Below, in pieces: positions 18,224 to 27,755 of a stretch of DNA of 64,000 nucleotides. The position numbers and the translations under genes were made by a program. Source of the DNA: Hymenobacter crusticola (GTDB lineage: Bacteria > Bacteroidota > Bacteroidia > Cytophagales > Hymenobacteraceae); contig NZ_MTSE01000011.1 of NCBI RefSeq assembly GCF_002154225.1, positions 1 through 64,000 on the forward strand, given 5' to 3'. A model generated the notes under the pieces. It was not told where the DNA came from. It ran no database searches and was given only the letters and a program-made list of their open reading frames with translations. The stretch's first letter is position 1; each line of letters begins with the position of its first letter.

Positions 18224-18730
18224 TTATTTTTTAATTCGGAGCAATAATTCATTTGAATGGAAAGCTCCTTTAATACATTCACCACCATACCAATTCCAGT
18301 AATGGCTGTTTATCCTATACAAACCTGGCTCTAATTTAGACTTTCCGTGCCATAAATAACCTTTCAGGTTTATTGTCCGGCGATATGATTGATTTTTTGG
18401 AATTTCAATATAAGTAGTTTCTCCGGGAGCTTCTACGAACTCAAATTTTGGAGGGCCTGGTTTAACAGCAACAATCCTCCCTCTTTCGTTTTGAACAAGA
18501 ACAGAGGTAAAATATAATATTTTCATCTGTTTGTAATTAAATTCCGGTAGTCTAATCGTCTTATTACTCGTATTTTTGAATTCGAGCGTAATGAATAGAC
18601 AATCATTCGAAAACTCCTTTTCAGCACTTTTTACAACTAAGCTCATTTTATCAGTATCCTGCTTGACTTGACTGCTTGTCATGCCAAAGGATAAATAATA
18701 GAGTACCAACAAAAGCGCAATTCTCTGCAT
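18224..18730 (-). CDS. Secreted hypothetical protein, AT-rich gene
   Basis: 168 residues with a signal peptide (MQRIALLLVLYYLSFGMTSS). The mature part has a beta-sandwich look (FITLEFKNTSNKTIRLPEF, YRRTINLKGYLW) and two Cys residues. No family recognised. Base composition is clearly more AT-rich than the neighbouring genes, with codons such as AAT, TTA and ATA common, suggesting recent acquisition. Start at 18730 chosen for the signal peptide; an in-frame ATG at 18757 adds 9 residues. Confidence 0.72.
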   Translation of the reverse strand: MQRIALLLVLYYLSFGMTSSQVKQDTDKMSLVVKSAEKEFSNDCLFITLEFKNTSNKTIRLPEFNYKQMKILYFTSVLVQNERGRIVAVKPGPPKFEFVEAPGETTYIEIPKNQSYRRTINLKGYLWHGKSKLEPGLYRINSHYWNWYGGECIKGAFHSNELLLRIKK

Positions 18731-18801
18731 GGTGCACTCTTCAAAGTATGCATTCAAAGACTAGTTTTACAGAGTAAATAGCTTGAACCTAGGCTAGCTA
18801 T

Positions 18802-19389
18802 TTACCGCTGCTTCCAGATCAACAGTTCGCCTTTCCCGAGCGGCACCAGCGACGTTTCTATTCCTGCTTCAGTTTCCAACAAGGCCAAGAAATCAACGAG
18901 CTCGTGCTGGTGCGACACGGCATTATCTACCACCATCAGGCCGCCCGGCCGTAGGATACGGTGCAACAGCGGCCACCACACACAATACTGCGTCCGGTCC
19001 GAATCCAAGAAGATAAAGTCGAAGGAGGCGCTAGCGATAGTAGGCAGGAGGCTTTCGGCTGGAGTTACTTTGAGCGTAATCGTATCGGCTAAGGCTGCTT
19101 GCTGAAAGTTATGGTGCGCCTGCGCAGCCCTCGCTTTGTTCACTTCCACGGTTGTCACGTGGCCGTCGGTGGTTTGTGCCGCATCGGCCAGCCAAATGGT
19201 AGAATACCCGTTTGATGTCCCGATTTCCAGCACAGCTCGCGCTTGCATCGCTTTGATGAGCAGGGCCAGAAACGGCCCGGTATCCGGCGTAATGTTGAGC
19301 AGCCGTTCCTCCCGCCGCGTGGCCTGCTGGTCATTCTCCTGTCCAAACTCAGCTAACTGCCGGAGCAGGTCCGCGCGCATTTGATTCAT
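18802..19389 (-). CDS. Class I SAM-dependent O-methyltransferase
   Basis: 195 residues. The methyltransferase 3 (catechol-type) pattern is present: motif I VLEIGTSNGYSTIWLA, acidic residue after strand 2 (TVEVNK), and FDFIFLDSDRTQY with LRPGGLMVVDNAV, the metal/substrate-side motifs of the caffeoyl-CoA/catechol OMT group. Cytoplasmic, substrate unknown. Stands alone between the AT-rich gene and the desaturase-like gene. Confidence 0.9.
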   Translation of the reverse strand: MNQMRADLLRQLAEFGQENDQQATRREERLLNITPDTGPFLALLIKAMQARAVLEIGTSNGYSTIWLADAAQTTDGHVTTVEVNKARAAQAHHNFQQAALADTITLKVTPAESLLPTIASASFDFIFLDSDRTQYCVWWPLLHRILRPGGLMVVDNAVSHQHELVDFLALLETEAGIETSLVPLGKGELLIWKQR

Positions 19390-19435
19390 AAGGCGAACTG
19401 TTAGGTAGGGATGAAGCTAGGTAGTACCTAGGCTT

Positions 19436-20242
19436 TTACGCTGCTTTCTTCGCCACTTTTTGCACCTTCTTGCCTTCCGTTACGGCTTCAAACCGCTCTT
19501 CATACTTGGCGTGGTTGGTACTCATAAGGCGGTCCCACACATTGAAGTACAAGCCATAGTTACCTTTCACGTACTGATGGTGCATGTTGTGGTGGGTGCT
19601 GGTGTTGTGCAGGCGGCCAAATCGTGTCCGCAGGAAACCAGCAGGATACGGCTCGTACCCTAGGTGACCTAGCACGTTCATGCCCATCATATACATCATA
19701 AACACAGCAATGGCGAGCGGATGCATCGGCATAAGGCACACCATGAGCGGCACAATGCCGGCTTCGATGACGGCCTCTAGGGGATGAAAGGAGAACGCCG
19801 CCCACGGGGAGGGATTGTGCGACAGGTGATGCACCCGGTGCACGTACTTGAACACCTGCGGCAAGTGCATAAAGCGGTGGGTCCAGTAAAAATAGGCGTC
19901 GTGGGCTACGATCGTAGCTAGAATGCTGAACGTGAAGTACGCCCAACTGTGATCGGCTAGGTTGGTGTAGATGCGCGTGTAGCCAGCCTGCCGGGCAACG
20001 AAGATGCCGACGCCAACGGCCGCGAAAATAAGGCAGGTAAGTAGTGAGTATTTTACTTCCGTGTGCAGGTGCTTGTCATCGGGAAACTTCTGCTGCACGC
20101 GCCGCGACTGCCACCGGTCTTTGCGCCAACGCCAGAAGATGAAATAGGCTACGCCGGCAAACAGCCCATAACGGGCGAGGGTGAACAGAAAGTGACCAGC
20201 ATACAGTGCACTGGCCTGAGCAAGCGTGGTGGACGCAGACAT
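19436..20242 (-). CDS. Sterol desaturase/fatty acid hydroxylase superfamily protein
   Basis: 268 residues, four or more membrane helices and the three histidine boxes of the family: HDAYFYWTHRFMH, HRVHHLSHNPSP and HNTSTHHNMHH. The boxes bind a di-iron centre that hydroxylates or desaturates lipid substrates. Ends in a basic Lys-rich tail (KKVQKVAKKAA). Likely acts on membrane lipids; the specific lipid cannot be assigned. Confidence 0.92.
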   Translation of the reverse strand: MSASTTLAQASALYAGHFLFTLARYGLFAGVAYFIFWRWRKDRWQSRRVQQKFPDDKHLHTEVKYSLLTCLIFAAVGVGIFVARQAGYTRIYTNLADHSWAYFTFSILATIVAHDAYFYWTHRFMHLPQVFKYVHRVHHLSHNPSPWAAFSFHPLEAVIEAGIVPLMVCLMPMHPLAIAVFMMYMMGMNVLGHLGYEPYPAGFLRTRFGRLHNTSTHHNMHHQYVKGNYGLYFNVWDRLMSTNHAKYEERFEAVTEGKKVQKVAKKAA

Positions 20243-20441
20243 AAACTACGGAAGAGAAAGAAAAACAGAATCGAAGATAGCCAGCAAAAGAACGCATGAA
20301 TACGACTAACTCCGCGCCAGCCTTTGAACAGCACTGCTCGCTTTTGCGTTTCGGCTGATTCGCGCGGCATTGTGTATTTTCGAGACTTGCTGACGAGCAC
20401 CTGCATTTTGTCCTAGCTTCGTCTTCTTTTCTGTTTTTACC

Positions 20442-22313
20442 ATGAACAAATCTTATCTCAGCGGCCTAGCTCTCGCAACCTTGGGCACGGCGCTATGGTC
20501 GTGTGCACCCGCGACCAAAGCCCCTGCCGTTAGTACCACTGCCACGCCAGCCGCGACGCCACCTCTTACCTACCAGCCCAGTGCTACCGATTGGCGCACC
20601 CAGGCCGAAGCCTTCCTCAAACAATACTCCGCTGAATACCAACGGCTCTATACTCAGTCGAGCGAAGCAGAATGGCGTTCCAATACCCACATCGTGCCGG
20701 GCGACACCACTAACTCAGGGGCTACGGCCCGCGCTAACGAGCGGGCCGCTGCCTTTGCGGGTAGCGCCGAGAACATTCAACGGCTGCGTCAATTCCTGGA
20801 GCACAAAGAGCAGCTCTCCGAAATTCAGGTAAAGGAGCTGCAAACGGCCCTCTACAACGCTGCCAACTCGCCCCAAACCGTAGCAGATGTAGTGAAGCGT
20901 CGCATTAAAGCCGAAGCCGCTCAGACGGAAAAGCTCTACGGCTTCGACTATAAATACAACGGTAAGTCCGTCACCACGAATGATATAGACGAACTACTGC
21001 GCACGGAAAGGAACCCGCAGAAGCGCCAGGCCGTCTGGGAAGCTAGCAAAGCCATCGGCCCAACCCTGAAGGAGGGCTTGCTGAATCTACGCGGCCTGCG
21101 CAACCAGACGGTGCAAGCCCTTGGCTACACCGACTTTTTCTCTTATCAAGCCTCCGACTACGGCATGAGCCGGGAGGAGATGATGGCTTTGGTGCGCAAA
21201 ATCAACGAGGAGCTACGGCCGCTCTACCGCGAGTTGCACACCTACGCCCGCTACGAGCTAGCCAAAAAATACGGCGTGAAGCAAGTGCCCGACTACCTGC
21301 CCGCCTCTTGGCTCCCGAACCGCTGGGGCCAGGATTGGAGCGCCATGGTGGACGTGAAAGGCGTGAACCTCGATGCGACGCTCGCCAAGAAAGGCCCCGA
21401 GTGGCAAGTAAAGCAGGCCGAGCGCTTCTACCAAAGCCTAGGTTTTCAGGCGCTGCCCGCCGTTTTCTGGGAGAAAAGTAGCTTGTACCCCCTGCCCGCC
21501 GGCGCTACCTATAAGAAAAACAACCACGCCTCGGCCTGGCACATGGACCTGGAGCACGACGTGCGCAGCCTGATGAGCGTAGAGGCCAACACCGAGTGGT
21601 ACGAAACCACCCACCACGAGCTAGGCCATATCTACTACTACCTCACCTACACCAACCCCGAGGTGCCGCCGCTGCTGCGCCAAGGTGCCAACCGCGCCTA
21701 CCACGAAGCCATGGGCAGCCTCATGGGCTTAGCCGCCAGCCAAAAGCCGTTCCTAGTCGGCTTGCAGCTGATGGACCCAAAAACGCAGACGGACCAGACG
21801 CAAACCTTGCTCAAAGAAGCCCTCAACTACGTGACGTTCATCCCCTTCTCTTCAGGCGTGATGAGCGAGTGGGAAAATAGCTTCTACGCCGACAATTTGC
21901 CCGCCGACCAGCTCAACACCAAGTGGTGGGAGCTGGTGAAGAAGTACCAGGGCATCGTGCCGCCCACGCCGCGTGGGGAGCAGTACCTCGACCCCGCCAC
22001 CAAAACGCACATCAACGACGACCCCGCGCAGTACTACGACTACGCCCTGAGCTACGTCATCCTGTTTCAGCTCCACGACCACATCGCCAAGCAGATCCTG
22101 CACCAAGACCCGCATGCTACTAACTACTACGGCAGCAAGGAAGTGGGCAACTTCCTGCGCGACATCATGCGTCCCGGCTCCAGCAAAGATTGGCGCGCCG
22201 TATTGAAAGAAAAAACCGGCGAAGACCTCTCCGCCCGCGCCATGGTCGATTACTTCCAGCCGCTGATGGCGTATTTGAAGCAGCAGAACAAAGGCCGTAC
22301 GTACACAATGTAA
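20442..22313 (+). CDS. M2-family peptidyl-dipeptidase (ACE-like), lipoprotein
   Basis: 623 residues with lipobox LWSC (Cys21). The zinc motif HELGH sits at 392-396 (TTHHELGHIYYYLTY) with the downstream Glu region YHEAMGSLMGLAAS that supplies the third ligand. This is the gluzincin pattern of angiotensin-converting-enzyme-like peptidases, which release C-terminal dipeptides. Anchored at the cell envelope and probably used for peptide nutrition. Monocistronic, ending at a strong terminator. Confidence 0.93.
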   Translation: MNKSYLSGLALATLGTALWSCAPATKAPAVSTTATPAATPPLTYQPSATDWRTQAEAFLKQYSAEYQRLYTQSSEAEWRSNTHIVPGDTTNSGATARANERAAAFAGSAENIQRLRQFLEHKEQLSEIQVKELQTALYNAANSPQTVADVVKRRIKAEAAQTEKLYGFDYKYNGKSVTTNDIDELLRTERNPQKRQAVWEASKAIGPTLKEGLLNLRGLRNQTVQALGYTDFFSYQASDYGMSREEMMALVRKINEELRPLYRELHTYARYELAKKYGVKQVPDYLPASWLPNRWGQDWSAMVDVKGVNLDATLAKKGPEWQVKQAERFYQSLGFQALPAVFWEKSSLYPLPAGATYKKNNHASAWHMDLEHDVRSLMSVEANTEWYETTHHELGHIYYYLTYTNPEVPPLLRQGANRAYHEAMGSLMGLAASQKPFLVGLQLMDPKTQTDQTQTLLKEALNYVTFIPFSSGVMSEWENSFYADNLPADQLNTKWWELVKKYQGIVPPTPRGEQYLDPATKTHINDDPAQYYDYALSYVILFQLHDHIAKQILHQDPHATNYYGSKEVGNFLRDIMRPGSSKDWRAVLKEKTGEDLSARAMVDYFQPLMAYLKQQNKGRTYTM

Positions 22314-22330
22314 GGCTAGCCCCGTCAGCA

Positions 22331-22365
22331 AACAGCCCCGCCACACGTCGTGTGGCGGGGCTGTT
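22331..22365. terminator. Bidirectional intrinsic terminator
   Basis: A perfect 16-bp stem (22331-22346 with 22350-22365) rich in GC, loop GTC, followed by TTCTTT on the plus strand. Between converging genes (M2 peptidase and GAF protein). Confidence 0.85.
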
Positions 22366-22398
22366 TCTTTATAGTCCAACCCTAGCTCTAGCTAGCTT

Positions 22399-23106
22399 TT
22401 ACGCTGCCAGTCGTCTGTTCAGCACTTTTGCCACGTTTTCTAAGCGGTGTAGAATGGGCTGGGCCACTTCGTCGTCATCGAGGTCGATGCGCTGGTTGCG
22501 GGTGATCAGGTAGCGGGCTAGGGCGGCGTTGTCGTCGAGGGTAGCAGCTAGCTCGCGCTGGGCATCTTCCCACTCGTCGGCCTCTTGGTTGATCACCAGG
22601 TAGCGAAAACGTAGCTCAATCGTTTGGCCCACTAGGCCAGCCAGCCGGCTCAGTACGGCAGCTTCCGCGTCGGAGAGCGTGCGCTCTTCTTTGTCGATAA
22701 CGGCTAGCATGCCAATGCGGGCACCATCGGGCATTTGCAGGGCGGAGCCCGCATAAAAATTCAATCCGTTAGCTTGAGCAACGTCGGGCTTGATCAGCTC
22801 GCAGCTGCTCGGTTTGTAGTCGGACGTTACTACTACTTTATCTTGTAGAATGGCGGCCGAGCACATGCTTTCGGTTCGGTCGAGCTGCTGAATGCCCTCT
22901 ACGCCCGTCACGGCCTTGAACCACACGTGGTCCTCATCGACAAACGAAATCAGCGCAATGGGCGTGTTGAATAGTTGCGCGGCCCACGCTACGTACTCGT
23001 CAAATACGGGCTCGGGCGTGGTATTAACAATCTGGTAGAGATGCAGCGTACGCAAGCGTACTACATCATCGGTCGGAATCAGCGAATCGAGAAGAAATGT
23101 ACTCAC
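22399..23106 (-). CDS. GAF-domain protein
   Basis: 235 residues, start GTG. A GAF domain spans about 25-170 (LFNTPIALISFVDEDHVWFKAV, ESMCSAAIL, FYAGSALQMPDGARIGMLAVID), the form often found fused to histidine kinases or cyclases. Here it is followed only by a helical tail (residues 170-235), with no output domain. Probably a stand-alone ligand- or redox-sensing protein. Convergent with the M2 peptidase gene. Confidence 0.82.
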   Translation of the reverse strand: MSTFLLDSLIPTDDVVRLRTLHLYQIVNTTPEPVFDEYVAWAAQLFNTPIALISFVDEDHVWFKAVTGVEGIQQLDRTESMCSAAILQDKVVVTSDYKPSSCELIKPDVAQANGLNFYAGSALQMPDGARIGMLAVIDKEERTLSDAEAAVLSRLAGLVGQTIELRFRYLVINQEADEWEDAQRELAATLDDNAALARYLITRNQRIDLDDDEVAQPILHRLENVAKVLNRRLAA

Positions 23107-23399
23107 GTAGAGAAATGAAGGTGCGGTAGTAGCAGAACGGCAAGTGATAAAAGAGAAGTCAACCCCCTAGCTTACTGAATATAGCCAAGATTTAGTTGCA
23201 TTTTAGTATCAAGCAAAACCGTATCCAAACTCCTCGAAAATAGCCCGTCCGCTAAAATATTCTGCTCCGCTTCCTGGCTGAAAGTTGGGTGCAGTTCGTA
23301 CCGACTAGCCTGACCAGCAGACTACAGGACGGCGGAGGTTAAGCCAAGGGTGTTATTCGAGGCATGTGAGGTATTTCGCTCGACCTTGCTGGTTCCTAA
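23107..23399. other. Divergent intergenic region, nothing clear
   Basis: About 290 bp, moderately AT-rich, must contain promoters for the GAF and acetylesterase genes. No consensus promoter, hairpin or repeat stood out. Confidence 0.35.
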
Positions 23400-23408
23400 A
23401 TGCCTTTC

Positions 23409-24746
23409 ATGAAACGCCTACCTCTTTCGTACACCCTGTTGCTAGGGTTGGCTTGTGCCAATAGCGCCGCCGCTCAATCTGCCAAAACGTCTTACAAATT
23501 TGACTTTGGGAGCGGCAACGTGGCGCCCGGTTATACGCAGGTGCTTCCAACGGCCGCTTACTCTCCTAGCACCGGCTACGGCTTCGATTTCAACACCACG
23601 GCTACGGCCGTAAACCGCGGCGGCAAGGATGCACTGAAGGGCGACTTCGTGACCAGCGACAAGCCGTTTTACTTCTCCGTGAAGCTGCCCGAGGGCAACT
23701 ACAACGTGACCGTGACCCTAGGTGACCTCCAGGGAACGTCGTCGACGTCGTTGAAGGCAGAGTCGCGGCGCTTGCTGCTAGAGCAAACCGAAACCGCTCC
23801 CGGCAAATTCACGACCCAGACGTTTACCATCAACCTCAAAGACCAAAAGATTTCGACCGGCGGCGAGGTGAGCCTGAAACCGAGGGAGAAGGGCAAATTC
23901 GACTGGGACGATAAGCTGACGCTGGAATTTAACGGCTCAAAAACCTGCCTCACCGCTCTGGAAATTACGCCCGCGAAAAACGCCGTGACCGTGTACCTAG
24001 CCGGCAACTCCACCGTGGTGAACCAAGACGACGAACCGTGGGCCGCCTGGGGTCAGATGATCCCGCGCTTCTTCAAGCCCGGCGTCGCCGTTGCCAACCA
24101 CGCCGAATCGGGCCTGACCCTAGGTAGCTTCATGGGTTCCAAGCGCCTGGAGAAGGTACTGAGCGTGATCAAGCCCGGCGACTACCTTTTTATTGAGTTT
24201 GGTCACAACGACCAGAAAGAGAAAGGCCCCAACGATGGCGCCTACAAAAGCTACACTGAGCGGCTGAAGCTGTTCGTAAGCGAAGCCAAGAAGAAAGGTG
24301 CCACGCCGGTGATTCTGACCTCCACCGCCCGCCGCAACTTCGATGAGGCCACGGGCAAAAACGTGAACAGCCTAGGTGACTACCCTGATGCGGCCCGCAA
24401 AGTAGCCAAGGAGGAAAACGTCGCGCTCATCGACCTCAACCAAATGACCACCCAGCTCTACGAAGCCCTGGGTGTGGAAGACTCGAAGAAGGCGCTAGTG
24501 CACTACCCCGCCAACACGTACCCCGGCCAAACCCAAGCGCTAGCCGATAACACGCACTTCAACCCCTATGGCGCCTACGAAATTGCTAAGTGCGTGGTAG
24601 AAGGCATCAAGGCCAACAAGCTAGGCCTGGCCAAATACCTCCGCAACGACACGCCTTCCTTCGACCCCAGCCACCCCGATGCGCTAGCCAGTTGGCACTG
24701 GGCCAACAGCCCCAAAAACGACGTGGTGAAGCCAGATGGCAACTAA
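23409..24746 (+). CDS. Rhamnogalacturonan acetylesterase-like SGNH hydrolase
   Basis: 445 residues with a Sec signal (LPLSYTLLLGLACANSAAAQ). An N-terminal beta-sandwich (about 25-185, YKFDFGSGNVAPGY) precedes an SGNH/GDSL esterase domain: block I YLAGNSTVV with the nucleophile Ser, ESGLTL, GHNDQKEKG (block III Asn) and NTHFNPYGAYEIA (block V His). This is the layout of CE12 rhamnogalacturonan acetylesterases, which remove acetyl groups so that lyases and hydrolases can act. Followed after about 280 bp by the GH105 gene. Confidence 0.88.
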   Translation: MKRLPLSYTLLLGLACANSAAAQSAKTSYKFDFGSGNVAPGYTQVLPTAAYSPSTGYGFDFNTTATAVNRGGKDALKGDFVTSDKPFYFSVKLPEGNYNVTVTLGDLQGTSSTSLKAESRRLLLEQTETAPGKFTTQTFTINLKDQKISTGGEVSLKPREKGKFDWDDKLTLEFNGSKTCLTALEITPAKNAVTVYLAGNSTVVNQDDEPWAAWGQMIPRFFKPGVAVANHAESGLTLGSFMGSKRLEKVLSVIKPGDYLFIEFGHNDQKEKGPNDGAYKSYTERLKLFVSEAKKKGATPVILTSTARRNFDEATGKNVNSLGDYPDAARKVAKEENVALIDLNQMTTQLYEALGVEDSKKALVHYPANTYPGQTQALADNTHFNPYGAYEIAKCVVEGIKANKLGLAKYLRNDTPSFDPSHPDALASWHWANSPKNDVVKPDGN

Positions 24747-24809
24747 GCTGTGTCTGAAAAACCGTAGAACGTCATTCCGGACCGAATGAGCCGTTTGGCG
24801 TGCCTTCCC

Positions 24810-24912
24810 AGAACGTCATGCCGACCAACGGAGCCATCTCGCGTGCGGTGATAACTACCAGTCACCAAGGTTAGTAGTGCAACATCTGCACGCGAGATTC
24901 CTCCCGCCACTT
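24810..24912. repeat. Degraded family B inverted repeat
   Basis: Begins GAACGTCATGCCGACCAACG...CATCTCGCGTGC and ends GCACGCGAGATTCCTCCCGC, a diverged copy of the inverted repeat at 48876-48983 and 61171-61293. Only the inner GCACGCGAGAT portion still pairs well. Confidence 0.55.
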
Positions 24913-25022
24913 AATGCGCCAGCTAGTGAATGACCGTCTGCAAACACACGCGAATTGCGACGGGCTCAATAGGGCGCTCTATAGTATCTCCTGATTTAAT
25001 CTCCCACCTCTTTCTCCGCTCT

Positions 25023-26375
25023 ATGAAAAGAACACGTCTACCGTACCTAGGTCTGCTACTGCTAGGTTCCGTTGCTGCTTCGGCCCAGACTGCCCCACCC
25101 AAAGCCAACGACACCACCACGCCCCTGCACCTGTTGCAGCCCGACTATCCAGTGCCTTACGGCAAAACCAAGCCCGAGGAAGTAAAGCAGGTACTGGATC
25201 GGGTGTACAACTACCTGGACAAGGCTACGCCCGCGGAACTCGTTGATAAAAAGACTAATGCCGCCGTTAATACCCGAGGCAAGTTCAACCCCGAGGCCAT
25301 CATCAAGCCCGGCGACTTCCGCCTGACCAGCTACGAATGGGGCGTGACGTATTCGGGCATGCTGCTGGCCGGCGAAGTAACCGGCGACAAGAAATACACC
25401 GACTACACCTTCACGCGTCTGAAGTTTCTGGCGGAGCTAGCCCCCTACTACCGCGCCTACCAAACGGCCAACCCGCAGGCGCCTACGCCCATGCGCGGCT
25501 TCATGAACCCGCACGCACTGGACGACGGCGGCGCCCTCACGGCCTCCATGATCAAAGCGCAGCGGGCCGGCCTCTCCGCCGACTTACGCCCCCTGATCGA
25601 CAGCTTTACCAACTACATCATGACCAAGGAGTTTCGGCTGTCAGATGGCACCCTAGCTCGCAACCGCCCCCAGCCCAACTCACTCTGGCTCGATGACATG
25701 TATATGGGCCTGCCGGCGCTGGCGCAGATGGGCAAGCTCACCGGCGAGCGGCGCTACTACGACGAGGTGGTGAAGCAGTTCACGCAGTTTTCGCAGCGCA
25801 TGTTCGACAAGCAAAAAGGCCTGTACATGCACGGCTGGGTGCAGGATATGGCCGTACACCCCGAGTTTCACTGGGCCCGTGCCAACGGCTGGGCATTGCT
25901 GACGAAAGTCGAAATTCTGGACGTGCTGCCCGAAGATCATCCGGGCCGGGCGGCCATTCTCGCTCAACTGCGCGCCCACACCGACGGCCTCGCCACGCGC
26001 CAGGCAGGCAGCGGGTTCTGGCACCAACTGCTCGACCGCAACGATTCGTACCTAGAAACGTCGGCCACCGCCATTTACGCTTACGCCATTGCCCACGCCA
26101 TCAACAAAGGCTGGCTCGACCCCAAAGCCTACGGACCGATGGCTTTGCTTGCCTGGAACGCCGTGAGCACCAAGGTAAACGCCAATGGTCAAGTAGAGGG
26201 TACCTGCGTCGGCACCGGCATGGGCTTCGACCCAGCTTTCTACTACTACCGCCCCGTGAATGTGTACGCGGCACACGGCTATGGTCCGGTGATTTTGGCC
26301 GGCGCCGAAATCATCCGCCTGCTCAAAAATCACCCATTTGACATCAACGACAGCTCGGTACAAATAACCAAGTAG
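25023..26375 (+). CDS. GH105 unsaturated rhamnogalacturonyl hydrolase (GH88/105 fold)
   Basis: 450 residues with signal peptide (RLPYLGLLLLGSVAASAQ). The (alpha/alpha)6 family shows as SYEWGVTYSGMLLAGEVTGD, RGFMNPHALDDGGALTASMIKAQ (the conserved Asp region), LWLDDMYMGLPALAQMG and HPEFHWARANGWALLTKVEIL. These enzymes cleave the unsaturated galacturonyl end left by rhamnogalacturonan lyases. Start 25023 chosen for the signal peptide. Likely partner of the preceding acetylesterase. Confidence 0.92.
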   Translation: MKRTRLPYLGLLLLGSVAASAQTAPPKANDTTTPLHLLQPDYPVPYGKTKPEEVKQVLDRVYNYLDKATPAELVDKKTNAAVNTRGKFNPEAIIKPGDFRLTSYEWGVTYSGMLLAGEVTGDKKYTDYTFTRLKFLAELAPYYRAYQTANPQAPTPMRGFMNPHALDDGGALTASMIKAQRAGLSADLRPLIDSFTNYIMTKEFRLSDGTLARNRPQPNSLWLDDMYMGLPALAQMGKLTGERRYYDEVVKQFTQFSQRMFDKQKGLYMHGWVQDMAVHPEFHWARANGWALLTKVEILDVLPEDHPGRAAILAQLRAHTDGLATRQAGSGFWHQLLDRNDSYLETSATAIYAYAIAHAINKGWLDPKAYGPMALLAWNAVSTKVNANGQVEGTCVGTGMGFDPAFYYYRPVNVYAAHGYGPVILAGAEIIRLLKNHPFDINDSSVQITK

Positions 26376-26424
26376 GCCAACCTAGCCCCCAACAGCGGCG
26401 ATAAACGCCCGAAGCTTTGCCACG

Positions 26425-26457
26425 AAAAGCCCCTGACCGATTTGGTTTGGGGCTTTT
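26425..26457 (+). terminator. Intrinsic terminator after GH105 gene
   Basis: AAAAGCCCC (26425-26433) pairs with GGGGCTTTT (26449-26457), continuing into a run of T. Confidence 0.85.
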
Positions 26458-26664
26458 TTATGCGGATAATAAACCTTTCTTCTGCCAAAAAGGCCCTCTC
26501 CCGTGTTCGTAGTCGGGAGAAAAGCAGCTCATGCCTAGTCTGCACGAGCCAGCACAGAATACGACGTAGCCAGCCAACGTTCTTACTCTGGCTTGCTGCG
26601 CGCTACGCGCGTTCTTTTTGCTTGGCCCTATACGATCAACGCTTAAAAGCGTATTTTTCACGTG

Positions 26665-27180
26665 ATGAATCTCCGTCTGCCCACGTTTTCTTCGGTTTTA
26701 CTTATGGCGGCCGCTCCTGGCCAGCAAGAGCACTTAGTGCCGCTGCTCATTGTCTTTGCCGTATCGACGTTCTTGGTAGTGGTGGTGGCTGTTTTCACGC
26801 TCATTCGGCTCCGTAAAGACGTCAACCGGCGCCTGAATGAGTTTACCCGCCGCGGCACCCGGCAAAGAACGGCCCGTCGCACTGCCCCCACCGATCCGGA
26901 GCAGTGGCAACCATTTTCGCTGCCGGTTCTTCCCTTTTGGCAGCAGCTAGCGTTAGGAGCCGCCACGCTACTTTCTTGTGCCGTAGGGGTTTGCGAGTTG
27001 CTGGCGGGCGCCACAATTTCCCAGACCCTAGCGCCAGTTGTGCTGCCGCTGCTGCTGCTACGCCCCGCCCCCAAGTCGACCATTCAGCGGAGCCTGTGGG
27101 CGGTCATTGTCGGCTGCTTCGCGGCGGCGATTGTTCTGCTCGGGGTTCTTTCGTTGCGATTGGTGCTGCGCCAAGGCTAG
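26665..27180 (+). CDS. Small membrane protein, function unknown
   Basis: 171 residues, three hydrophobic helices (about 20-45, 95-120, 145-168) separated by a basic loop rich in Arg (RKDVNRRLNEFTRRGTRQR). No family recognised. A GTG directly precedes the ATG at 26665. The sequence TATTTTTC a few bases upstream could be a -7 element of a very short leader. Confidence 0.65.
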   Translation: MNLRLPTFSSVLLMAAAPGQQEHLVPLLIVFAVSTFLVVVVAVFTLIRLRKDVNRRLNEFTRRGTRQRTARRTAPTDPEQWQPFSLPVLPFWQQLALGAATLLSCAVGVCELLAGATISQTLAPVVLPLLLLRPAPKSTIQRSLWAVIVGCFAAAIVLLGVLSLRLVLRQG

Positions 27181-27337
27181 CTTTTTGTGGTCGGTTCGGG
27201 CCGCACTTGCCCGCTAGAATAGCAGCTAACCACCACCAGCCTATCAATACCGTAGGCACCGGGTAGCTGAGCAGGAAGCTGTACCTTGCAGCCACAAAAT
27301 GTCTTTTGTTTTTACAACTAATCCACCATCCGTTTTC

Positions 27338-27730
27338 ATGAAATTTTCAGCTTCTCCCTTGCGTACGCCCGCTTCCTTTCCTGTACGGACGCACTACTTC
27401 TTGGCGGGGCTAGCAAGCGTGCTTATGAGCTGCCAACAAGCCAAACCCGTGGCTACGGATGCGCCCCAGACGGCGGCGGCCCCCACGGAAGCTACCGCCC
27501 CAACCCAAGCGGCGCTAACGGAAGCGGCGGCCCGCGAGGCCATAACCCGCTACTTAAAAGGTCAGTCGAATGCTAACCTCTACGTGGTCGACTCGGCAAG
27601 CGTCGTCGACGTGGACAACCACTGGCAAGTGCTTGTGCCACGCACCGATTGGGCGGGTCGAATGCCCAACCGTGCTGCGTTCGAAGTAGATAAACAGACT
27701 GGCACCGTGCGGACGCTGATGGTGAAATAA
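27338..27730 (+). CDS. Small lipoprotein, function unknown
   Basis: 130 residues from ATG 27338; a start at 27299 is also open and lies 9 bp after a possible -7 element TACCTTGC (27282-27289). Lipobox LMSC, then an Ala/Thr/Pro-rich linker and a C-terminal fold with NHWQVLVPRTDWAGRMPNRAAFEVDKQTG, a pattern like PepSY-type or NTF2-like small domains. Not assigned. Ends before a long hairpin. Confidence 0.65.
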   Translation: MKFSASPLRTPASFPVRTHYFLAGLASVLMSCQQAKPVATDAPQTAAAPTEATAPTQAALTEAAAREAITRYLKGQSNANLYVVDSASVVDVDNHWQVLVPRTDWAGRMPNRAAFEVDKQTGTVRTLMVK

Positions 27731-27755
27731 CCCACGCGCTGCGTCGTCAAAACGC

